Shown here: positions 44,851 through 53,913 of the stretch, one piece after another
How the letters are laid out: each line of letters starts with the position of its first letter
Numbering within the stretch: position 1 is the stretch's first letter
Origin: Lentinula raphanica
Taxonomy: Eukaryota; Basidiomycota; Agaricomycetes; Agaricales; Omphalotaceae
Length of the DNA: 64,000 nt
NCBI GenBank assembly: GCA_027919835.1
Contig: JANVFP010000027.1
Span: 496,001 to 560,000, forward strand
Reading direction: 5' to 3'
Position numbers and translations under genes: made by a program
Notes under the pieces: model-generated
Database searches by the model: none
What the model was told of the DNA's origin: nothing
What the model saw: the letters and a program-made list of their open reading frames with translations, nothing else

Positions 44851-46820
44851 TCGAGCAGATCATTGGACCCTACCGCATGTCACCGTTAGGTCTAGTTCCC
44901 AAACCAAACTCATCGAAGTTGCGAATGGTGCAAGACATGTCGTTCCCACGCAACAACGAGTGGGTTCCATCAGTAAACTCCAAAATCGATTCAGACAAGT
45001 TTCCCACAGCCTGGGGAACCTTTGAGCAGACAAGCAGACTAATACTCTCACTCCCACCAGGAAGCATAGCCACAACCTTTGACATATCCACAGCTTATTG
45101 TATAACCCCAACCAAGCCAGAGCAGCAGTTTGCTCTTTGCGTGTTGTGGGAGGACTTGGTCTATGTCGACAGGGCCGTGATGTTTGGTTTGGCCTCCAGT
45201 ACTGGAGTGTTTGGTTCAATAGCAGATATGTTAGTGGCAGTTTACACTGCATTAGGCATGGGCCCACTAGTGAAGTGGGTAGACGATTTCTTTGTAATAA
45301 GGTTACCGCAGCACACCTGGATGGAAGATAAATTCATAGAAGCGACGGCAGCTATTGGAGTGCCCTGGAGTCTAGAGAAGCTTCGGTGCTTTGCATCGGT
45401 CCAACGGTATACAGGCTTTGACTGGGACCTAGAGCTCAAGACTGTATCCTTACTGGCACCGGAGAAATTTGACAAGATTCTAGTGCTGCTAGAGGAGTGG
45501 AGCAAGCCAGACTTTTGTGTCCTAGCCTCCGAAGCAGCCAGCCTACATGGCAAGCTAGTTCACATCTCAAGTATCTTCAAGCTGATTCGCCCATTCCTCC
45601 AGTCTATCTCCCTGTTTGCCAACTCGTTCCACTCAGCACACATCCGGCGGGTGCCAACCAGTGCGGTAACCAGAGACATCTCCTGGATTCGATATATAAT
45701 CCAAGTGTTGCCGAAGAGCATCCCGTTGTTGTCTCCAGACCCAGTTGACGTGCAGTAGTGGGGAGACGCAAGCACGTCATACAGAATCGGGGTTGTCATA
45801 GGCCAGTTCTACGCTTACTGGAAGTATGCTCCAGGCTTCAAAGTAGGGCCAAAGCAGGAATTCGACATTGGGTGGGCAGAGGCTGTAGCAGTGGAAATGG
45901 GTATCAGATTGGCCATCCACACATCGTCGCTGGAGAAAGGCATGCAGTCCGTCTATGTAATTGTTGCTTTGACCGCTGATTGTATATCCAGGTCTTTATT
46001 ACAAAGTGCAGTTGGACAACTCTGGAATAGTCCATGTGGTCAACAAAGGGTGCTCCCGGAGCAGACAGACCAACAAGATCCTGAAATCTCTATACAAGCT
46101 TCAAGGCCAGCAAGGTATCTGGCTGGTAATGGAATATGTAGCCTTGCGCGACAATATTTCGGATGCTCTTTCGAGAGGAGATATCCCAGCATTTCTCAAA
46201 GGCTTCCCTACGGTGCAAACGAGAGTTTTTGTAGACCTCCCGGACCACCTCCAAGACAAGCTAGTGTGTGGCTAATGTGCACGGACAGGGCCACCATTGA
46301 GCCAGCACCAATCCAGACACCAGGGCAGTTGAAGCTCTCACCATCCACACTCAGACCCAACTGCCAGGTGGGGCAGCGAATCTTTCAATGGGTAGGAGTA
46401 AACACACCACTGCCGCAGGTCATCGACAACCCAGTGATTCGCCTGTTGTCAAATTTTGCCGCTGAAAACTCGCTTCACAACACGAAAAGCTACTATGGAG
46501 CTGGTCTAAGGAAGTTTCACATATTCTGCAACATATTCTCCATCAGAGAAGCAGAGAGGCTGCCAGCCTCTTTTTCTGTCCTACACTCCTTCGCAATCTG
46601 GGCAGCCACCAATCCAGAGTTCCTCCCTTCCAGTTTAGCAGCATCTACTCCTTTCAAACCGGTGGCCGTGAGTACTGTGAGGTCTTACCTAGCGGGCATC
46701 CGAGCCTGGCATTTCACTCAAGGATGGCCAGATCCTCTCTCAGACAGTGACCATGAGAGAATCAATTTCTCGCTCAGAGGCCTCCTCAAAGTCTGCGGTC
46801 CTTGCAAGAAGCCACTGTGA
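44851..46820 (+). pseudogene. Reverse transcriptase, RNase H and YR N-terminal domain of the DIRS-order element
   Basis: Resumes after the foldback: IIGPYRMSPLGLVPKPNS, RT motif A ATTFDISTAYCI, motif B GLASSTGVFGSIADML, motif C KWVDDFFVI (VDD in place of the usual YxDD), then a thumb-like region. TAG at 45756-45758 falls before WGDASTSYRIGVVIG (RNase H start). RNase H continues as VQLDNSGIVHVVNKG and EYVALRDNISDALSRG after a probable small intron near 45958. The recombinase N-terminal helical domain follows (HNTKSYYGAGLRKFHIFC, VRSYLAGIRAWHF). TGA at 46818-46820 precedes PPVTPGMLWALKS. The domain order is specific for RT-RH-YR elements. Confidence 0.88.
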
Positions 46821-46858
46821 CCTCCAGTCACACCAGGAATGTTATGGGCACTGAAGAG

Positions 46859-48324
46859 CTGTTAGGGTGCTCGTTGCTCTAACCCTCGACGGCACCACAG
46901 ACGGAGGCTACGAGCGATTCGTCCCAATGAACGTCGTAGACAGCTGCTAAGCAGGAATGTTCTACACCGAACGTCTGGACTGAAAAGGATTGCCGATACT
47001 TTGTAGTTGTTACACTTGTTGATACACCAGATTAGAGAGAGGAGAAAGAGCCAAATACCATTGAGAAACCTATGAGAATAACCGATCTGGGGATCGGATA
47101 CACAGATTGTACCTACTTATATATGTTTTCTGTAGGTAAGGATATATAAGGCATTTATATATAAAAGTAATGTCGGCTTGAGGACGCATCACCACAATAG
47201 TAATTGTGATGACACGTCCCAGTGCCGGGACGTGCAAACGCGTCGTTAATGAATAACGACGACGCATTATCAATGGTAATGAATAACGACGACGCATTAT
47301 CAATGGTAATGACTCGAAACGACACGAATCGACGTGGGTACGCGTCGATCCGGCCGTTTACGAGTACCAGAAATGGAAGGTAAGAATAATAAGAAAAGTA
47401 TCAGATGATAGCAGACGAGGAGTCGCCTTGACTCTGCTTGACTCGTCTGCTGTGCCAGGAATACCCATCGAGTGCCGGAGCTACATGCCAAACCGTAAAA
47501 GGAAAGTTGAAGGGCTTGGATGGATAAGGGAGGACCGGCAATACGCGTAAGCAAGGTGGAAACAACAAGCAGTGACCCAGAAGATCCGGCGAGGCTGACA
47601 GTTCAAGTTCGGCAGCTTTAGACAGCATGTATACGAGCCGGGGATGACAAAGACGAGTCGAGGAGGTGCCGATCGACGTGTATACAAGCTGAAAACGAGG
47701 AGGTGGGGTGCGGAAAGGTAACCGGTACAAGGGAGGGGCGCCGAGGTTGACGAAAACGAGCTGACGAAGGTTTAGACGGAAAAACAGAGAGGCGATACGA
47801 TAGTTGACAAGGCGGGACCGAGGGATGAGCAAAGAGGCGGAGCCGAAGATGGGAGGGAGCTCCATAGATCCGGGGGTGCAGGGAAGTAGTCGGAAATCGT
47901 CGACGCGAGTCGACGATTGTCCTATCCCGATGCAAGGATTTGTTGGTTGGCAGACCACGTCATCGTGGTCTCCAACCCTCTAGATTAGCCCCTCATCGTC
48001 CCTGCTACCTTGCTACCCTGTCTGGTATCCCTAGATGTTGTCCTGGTGGCCCTATCGCGTTGAGGAACAAGGTGGTAGCTGAAGAGATGGAGGGCGAGGA
48101 AGAGGAAGAGGCGTGGGAGAAAGTAAAACAACGGCAATTCCACGTTTGGATGCCGAGACGCCGAATAAGCGCCAGCTCGGCGTAGACTCGGCTAATGATA
48201 GAAATGGCTTGTAGAGACCGTTTAGGCACGAATAAATGCAGGAAAAATACTAGAAAAATGGGAAAAATGCCAGGAATAATCAGGGAATTATTAGAAAATT
48301 TGTGGGGGCTAAGGAGGACATGTT
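46859..48324. mobile_element. Solo-LTR-like insertion inside the recombinase gene
   Basis: It interrupts the recombinase between its N-terminal domain (ends about 46858) and catalytic domain (from 48325). TGTTA occurs at both junctions (46859-46863 and 48320-48324), so the insert is about 1456 bp with a 5-bp duplication. Alternatively it is an LTR running TGTTAGGG...GGAGGACA. It has TATA-like motifs (TATATAAGGC, TTATATATAAAAG at 47146-47165), a tandem 30-bp repeat (47247-47308) and no conserved protein. A lone LTR left by recombination fits best; the partner element is not in the window. Confidence 0.6.
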
Positions 48325-48972
48325 ATGCTTCATAACAAGAGCACTCTTAATCTGGATGATCCATTTGATGCATGCGTGTGGGCAATGGCAATGGCAGCAA
48401 GTTTCTGGGGGATGATGAGATTTGGAGAGGTGTCAGTGAAGTCGAGAGCAGATTTTGATCCGTCAAAACACCTTAGAAGGTGTGACGCAAATTTCGGCAA
48501 GGACCTTGACAGAGTGGAATACATCAAGCTAGACCTACAGTCGGCCAAGACAGCAAAGAACGGTGAAATCCAGAACATAGTCTTGACAGGAGGAGGAGGC
48601 CTCAGTGCAATTGATGCACTGAGAAATCTTGCGAGAGTGGTTCCCGCTGGCCCACTGGATCCGATGTTCTCATGGAGGGACAGAAATGGAGAAATCAGGC
48701 CAATGGTCAAGGTCAGAGCGCTGGAAAGAATAAACAGTGTCATTAGCGCATGGGGCTGGAGCACAGCATTTGGTCACTCCTTTCGGATTGGAGGAGCCTC
48801 CCACTATCTGGCGATGAAGATTGATCCAGAAATAGTGAGGCTGGCCGGTAGGTGGAAGTCATTGGCTTACGAGGCATACATCAGAGCCTTCAAGCAGATA
48901 GCATCAAGACATTTAGGACCAGCGACACAAGCAGCAGGCGGACAATCAAGTTCCACTAGGTTGGGGGTGTGA
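48325..48972 (+). pseudogene. Tyrosine recombinase catalytic domain of the DIRS-order element
   Basis: LDDPFDACVWAMAMAASFWGMMRFGEVS contains the first catalytic Arg (MMRFGE). A beta-hairpin region with a possible Lys follows (SAKTAKNGE). The H-x-x-R box is GHSFRIGGASHYLA, then GRWKSLAYEAYIR supplies the W and nucleophilic Tyr. All expected residues are present, so this domain is intact although its N-terminal half is separated by the LTR-like insert. It joins a circular DNA intermediate into the genome without an integrase. Confidence 0.88.
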
Positions 48973-49006
48973 CGCTAGAGGCGCCACAGGGTGTAACTTG
49001 ATGGGT

Positions 49007-49290
49007 AGCGGCGTTACTCTAGCACGTGACCGAGCTACCGCTCGGCACCCCCCCAACCTACAGGTTTGCTTTGTGCTTGTCCTTGGTTCTGCATTTCACG
49101 GTGAGCGTTAGATGAGGCTGGAATTAGTTAAGATGCTAACTTGTTAGCATCAACGTCCAGCCGAACGGCAAGCGGTAGTATCGTACAATCCGAATTTGTT
49201 CACTCAGCATCTCTTTCTTTCAAACAACATCGTCGTCGAACAGTCTCATTCTCTACAACAAGTCTTCAATCCTTTTAGTGAAGTTTCTTA
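49007..49290 (+). repeat. B1-A2 fused repeat unit
   Basis: B1 (49007-49121) starts AGCGGCGTTACTCTAGC and ends TTAGATGAGGCTGG. A2 (49122-49290) follows with no gap. A circle formed by recombination would carry the same B-A junction, which is the accepted explanation for the layout in PAT/Ngaro elements. Confidence 0.92.
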
Positions 49291-49445
49291 CCCACCCACC
49301 ACCGCCCTTATTGGGGATAATACAAGTCTTATTGGTAGCTTACAGCTCTATACAAGATATATTACAGTAATCTTCTTGATTCATATAGACAATGTGTTCG
49401 GTTCATAGGACAAGGATAAAGCAAACTAGCAGAGCCCGCCCTCCC

Positions 49446-49560
49446 AGCGGCGTTACTCTAGCGCTTGACCGAGCTACCGCTCGGCACCCCCCCAACCTAC
49501 AGGTTTGCTTTGTGCTTGTCCTTGGTTCTGCATTTCACGGTGAGCGTTAGATGAGGCTGG
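49446..49560 (+). repeat. B2 split direct repeat
   Basis: 115 bp, identical to B1 except about two positions near the start (GCACGTGACC versus GCGCTTGACC). It contains the palindrome CCGAGCTACCGCTCGG and forms the right end of the element. Confidence 0.92.
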
Positions 49561-49575
49561 ATGGTTATGGTACTC
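49561..49575 (+). pseudogene. Displaced last codons of the Plavaka transposase
   Basis: The sequence after B2 reads GATGGTTATGGTACTCCGTAG across the junction when the 39562 flank is joined. This gives an acidic tail ending GYGTP and a stop in frame with the Plavaka C-terminus. Confidence 0.6.
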
Positions 49576-50349
49576 CGTAGTGGATAGATGTCACGGTGTT
49601 AATTCAACTTCACATTACTCGCAATCATTAGAGCTGAAATGGATTATGTTAAAATCTCATATACAGTAATTTATATATTGAAAACTTTTTCGCAATATTC
49701 CTTAGGCTGTGCAGACGCTTTCAACAGCTAACATAATGATTACAGAACTGACAGCACTTTGAACTTGCCCCAACACTGGTCGTAGCTCAAAATTTGGTGC
49801 CATTATGACACTCGTCTTACAACTTGACATTGCAGCGGAAAGTCAAATGAATTTGTTTGGAAGGCCTTGTTTTGTACCTGAATATATGATAAGAATTGGA
49901 ATACGTGCCAGGTAAAACCTTAGTCTCAACGATTTACTGATGGTCGTGCACGAAGTTACTGGCTCGAGTCTAGGCTTTCCATGCCCGGGTGACGGGTCCT
50001 CGTTGGCCCACCATGATTCCATCATCAGACTTAGTCTGATCAAATTCAGTGGGGTCATACCGTAGCTCGATTTTTCATCACGTGCACTGCACGCATAGGT
50101 TTTTCAGAACGCGTATTTCAGGTAAAAGTCATAGAAAAAAGGTCAAGGTCGAAGCAGGTTGCATATAGGTACGGAATGCGAATAGTTGCAGGTAAATTTG
50201 AGACGAAAGAGCAAAAGGATACAGTAGAGAATACAATGATGGCTGTGCTCGATGAGCAATCGGCTTGGATATAAAAGGATAGTTTCGATATAAAAGGAAG
50301 TGGCAGGCATTTTAAATCGAGGTCCCGGGTACACGTCGTGTTTTTTAGC
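49576..50349. other. Intergenic, no gene recognised
   Basis: Only chance frames. No RNA gene or repeat is noticed. Confidence 0.45.
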
Positions 50350-50444
50350 AGACTCTAATATAGCAAGCTTGTCTTGCGAGAGTCTGCCTAGGGGAGACTA
50401 ATATAGCAAGCTTGTCTTGCGAGAGTCTGCCTAGGGGAGACTAC
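50350..50444. repeat. Two tandem units of a hairpin-forming 53-bp sequence
   Basis: The phrase TAATATAGCAAGCTTGTCTTGCGAGAGTCTGCCTAGGGGAGAC occurs twice back to back. Within it GCAGACTCT...AGAGTCTGC and GCAAGC/GCTTGT arms are complementary. The second copy is identical, so the duplication is recent. Confidence 0.8.
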
Positions 50445-51120
50445 ATCAGACTCGGATTCCCCTTGCAAAGCAAAGCCTACAAGACAAGCCGCTAACGAAG
50501 GAGGGAAGTAGAAAATCAATATTATCTGCTAGTATCTGTCTCCAGTACTCTTTCGCCAATGACCGCTTCTCTGCTCCTCTCCTCTCATATTTCACGCTCC
50601 TCCTTCTCTCTCCTTCTCTCCTCTCCCAAACACGAGCTTGAAACTCCTAGCGCCCGCAGCCTTCCAATGTCCATGGACCACGAGAAAGGTCGACATACTT
50701 CTGAGATCCGGAACATCGTGGCCAGAGAACAAAGGACTTTGTCGTCTCCTCTTGTTACAAATGAAATTCTGTTTCTTTGAAACTTGAAAAACTGTTCGAA
50801 CTTTGGAGCTATACATGTTGCTCGGCTAAAAACAATGCCGAAAAGCTTTGAAGGGACGGTCCTACCTCAAGGCGTCGGGAACGACCGAAACAAGAGGGAC
50901 AAAGGAAGTGTCCATAGTAAAAAGGCAAGCTGAGAACGATAATCGAAGTAACCCAGCTTTCTTCGTCTCCACAACCACCATCTCCTCATCTTCCTAAGAA
51001 GGTACACACATCCTAATTCACCACCACCTCTATTCGCACTAGGACAGGCTTCCTCGAGCGCACTACACCCTGCTATCTCGCTATCTCGCTATCTCATCCT
51101 CCCAAACTCACTTTGACGAC
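50445..51120. other. Upstream region of the acidic-protein gene
   Basis: CT-rich runs (50560-50630; 51075-51100 CTATCTCGCTATCTCG repeats) resemble pyrimidine-rich fungal promoters or leaders. A 73-codon frame at 50559-50780 is possible but unsupported. Confidence 0.4.
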
Positions 51121-52954
51121 TATGATCATGATCAACGAGGCAGGAACTCAGACCCAGGACGCGTATGCGTATTGGAGTAAATTCTTGATGGTAGGATCCA
51201 AGTCGAGTGGCACCGCAGTTGGGTCGCACAATTGGTACTACCCGGTATGAATTCTCTATTGCGAAAGGTCTATCGAGCGACAAACTCACCACCCTCCCTT
51301 CTTTTCCCTTCCAGACCACGACACGTCCAAACATCTGGTCAATCGGCCCAGACGAACCAATCGGTCCATCATCAACATACTCACCATGGCTCGCGCAGGT
51401 GCTGAACCACCGTGCCCATGCCCGTGCCCAATCCCGGGCTCGAGTCGACACTCGCGCAGAGAACGGGATCCAGTTCTCTCGCGTTGTTCCTGCCGTTTGG
51501 CCTCCGATGAAGATGTGGCCAGCTCTCGGATATACTACGTCTACGACGTCTTCGAAGACATCGTCGGAGGCGTGCAAGTTCAAGTTTGATCCTTTCGCTG
51601 ACGACGAGGACGAGCTCCCTGGTTCTCGCAGTGACTATGCTTCTGATAGCGATGGGGACGTATCCGAGTCGACCAATGTTTCGCCTACATCTGTGAACGT
51701 TCCTCTCCTCGATGACATTTCGAGGTCATCGTCTTTCAAGTTTGATCCATTCGCTGATGACGACGAACTCCCTGATTCGCATGACCATGCTTCCGACATT
51801 AGCTACGCAGATGGCATGAGCTCGACCAACGCTTCGCCTACACCCGCTCCCGTGCAACTTCCTCTCCTCGACGATGCTCTTCCTCCTCTCGTCGAATCCC
51901 ACAGCACAGAATCCGAAGATGAATCTGTCCCAGATTGGTGTTCCTTGGAAAGCATCAAAATGAGAATCATCGAGCGAAGAACCGTATTCGATATCCACGA
52001 CAGTGATATTGAACTCGTCCAACGAGCAACCGGTCTTCGACGGTTGAAGGCGTTAGCACCGAAACCTTTCGATCCAGATCAGATCCACCAGAGCGACTTC
52101 ATGGATAGGCCTACGGACGTACAGGCTGTTAACGACGTTGATAAGGTAGGCGACATCAAGATCTACTACGGGTTACATAAGCAAGTCCCGCCTCCCGCCA
52201 ACTGTTCTATTTCTCTTGCGCATATGATGATATGGCTTCAACACATTATACAACCTCTTACCAGAGTCCTAAACTACCATTTGTATAAAAGGTTTGAGTC
52301 AATTTCCCTCATCTTGGTCAAGTTTTTTGATGATTATTACAAATGACAGTTTTGATAAGATACATCCCAAATTCGTCCAAAACAACAATAAAAATTTTTC
52401 GGCAAAAACTTTGGACCAAGATTTTGCGGTGGCTGTACATTATGTAATCATTACGTTTCTATTCAAAATCCTAAAAAGGAAGGGCCTGATGGCGCTCAAA
52501 TGGCTTGGGCAGATTGTCGGTTATCTTGGTCACTGTCCCTTGCCTCCTGGAGTGCTCAAAGCACTTTCTTAATGATTTCCTCATGTTCTATAGCATCTTG
52601 CTTCATGTATCATGCATGTGTAGGGACCAACTACCACTACTTTTACCCTCTTATACCTTGCGGTTATTCTGAAAATCGCAAATTTTGCGCTTATGTAACG
52701 TTACGTAATATGATTACATAAAGGTATGAGATCTTGATGTCGTCTACCTTAGGTTTTTCAACAAAGGACCAAGAATGAAGTGGTATTGGGAGCAAGATGC
52801 TTTGAAATTGAGTAGTGACCGTCCGGTGACAGGGAAGGTGACTTCGGATGCGAAGCTGGAGCAGTTGGTCGATGCGAAGTATACGCGCCAAAGACGAGAT
52901 GGAGAGAAGAGGTGCGAGCTGTTGAGGATGTTGAATGCTGGGAATGGTCTCTGA
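51121..52954 (+). CDS. Orphan acidic protein with an internal duplication
   Basis: Exon 1 51121-51240 (MIMINEAGTQTQDAYAYWSK) ends at a GTATGA donor; exon 2 begins 51315 after CTTCCAG and is in frame (TTRPNIWSIGPDEPIGPSS). Two copies of a 45-50 residue acidic unit follow: FKFDPFADDEDELPGS...VPLLDD and FKFDPFADDDELPDS...LPLLDD. Then comes a conserved-looking C-terminal part (VPDWCSLESIKMRIIERRTVFDIHDSDIELV, RLKALAPKPFDPDQ). The last exon is probably 52750-52954 (FFNKGPRMKWYWEQDALKLSSDRP...), joined from a donor near 52292 across an AT-rich intron of about 457 nt that may contain an insertion. No known domain; function unknown. Exon 2/3 joining is the weak point. Confidence 0.6.
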
Positions 52955-53384
52955 AGATCTGAGAGATTCGATCATCGATCAGGATTCGGAAGAGTTTGAA
53001 GAAGGGTGCAATGAATTGATATATTTTACTAATTTCTTACTATAATCATTCTGTGGGTTCCCGTTCAGCCTTACATTTGTTGTACAAGATACACAGTTCA
53101 ATTTCTCGAGTCTGCTTCATACAGCTTCAAGCTTGTCAAACGAGACGTTCAAGTATTTTAATCATTAGCGCGATAAGATAATTATTACTGAGTTAGTACA
53201 TATTTAGGGTTAGGGTTAAAGCAACTATCCCACGAAAAAAAGGAGCCCACCCAGCCAGAGTGGCCAATGTGGGACAGGAAAATATTGAGACAGTGCATGA
53301 GCCTGAGCCCATACAAGCCACAGATTTCCTCTGTGAGGACAAGGTCGCCGTGCTATGGAGAAACTCTGCAGCCCACAAACCCGG

Positions 53385-53632
53385 GTACGTGAAGGGGCTT
53401 GTGCCATCAAGGTAAGTATGAGTTGTTTGAAAGCTTCAAGCTGGTTTATATACCAGTGGAGGAGCGCACGGACCAGTTGGTGTTGTCAGGTGATACCGGT
53501 GTACTCTCTTTCACGAATGCGAAATTTACTCTTCGGAAGACTCGTCGTGAAAAGTTAGCTATCCTATCCAGATATCCCAAGACTTACCTGACTAGCGTTC
53601 TTGAAGCCCCTGAAGTTCACAAAAATCAGTAA
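53385..53632 (+). pseudogene. Coding-like fragment of unknown origin
   Basis: The frame reads KYELFESFKLVYIPVEERTDQ then LSFTNAKFTLRKTRREKLAIL, preceded in another frame by EDKVAVLWRNSAAHKPGYVKG (53330-53400). Good amphipathic pattern but no start, no clear splice sites and no family recognised. It may be a relic of a gene or a transposon. Confidence 0.3.
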
Positions 53633-53913
53633 ACAATTGTGGATCCTGCCGGATAGGTAGGTTTACGAAGAAAACAAGTTTTTATTCCTCATAAATATGG
53701 TATGTATCCAGCAAATGTCCATAAGTAAGCGGTAAAACATGGTATACTATCTACATAGTCGCCCTTGTTACAAGGAGCAACCTATCCCATCGCACACCGT
53801 AACTTCGGACTCCAAATCGTGTTTTTTTCACAAATCCCATCTCCATCTCTCCACGTCGACAGTCGAATCTCAGTCCGTCCATCGCTCTCAGTCTGGAACC
53901 CCCTCCAAAAAAA

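Larger units (their letters stand above)
39563..49560 (+). mobile_element. Tyrosine-recombinase retrotransposon with split direct repeats (Ngaro/PAT-like), 10 kb with nested inserts
   Basis: Terminal repeats are arranged A1 (39563-39731), internal region, B1 (49007-49121) directly joined to A2 (49122-49290), spacer, B2 (49446-49560). A copies are 169 bp, B copies 115 bp. This split-direct-repeat layout, together with gag, RT, RNase H and a tyrosine recombinase instead of an integrase, is diagnostic of DIRS-order elements of the PAT/Ngaro type. There is no longer target duplication; the flanks GAAGATG and ATGGTTATGG rejoin to complete the Plavaka C-terminus (with or without one shared ATG). 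A 3.1-kb foldback and a 1.46-kb insert lie inside. Removing both leaves about 5.4 kb. Confidence 0.9.

Noticed and set aside
47401..47958. 185-codon minus-strand frame in the LTR-like insert
   Set aside because: Composition follows the C/T-rich strand, overlapping frames of similar length exist, and no motif is present.
49576..51100. Possible tRNA genes in the gap right of the YR element
   Set aside because: I scanned for A-box/B-box-like words and a cloverleaf and saw none convincing; a dedicated tRNA search would settle it.
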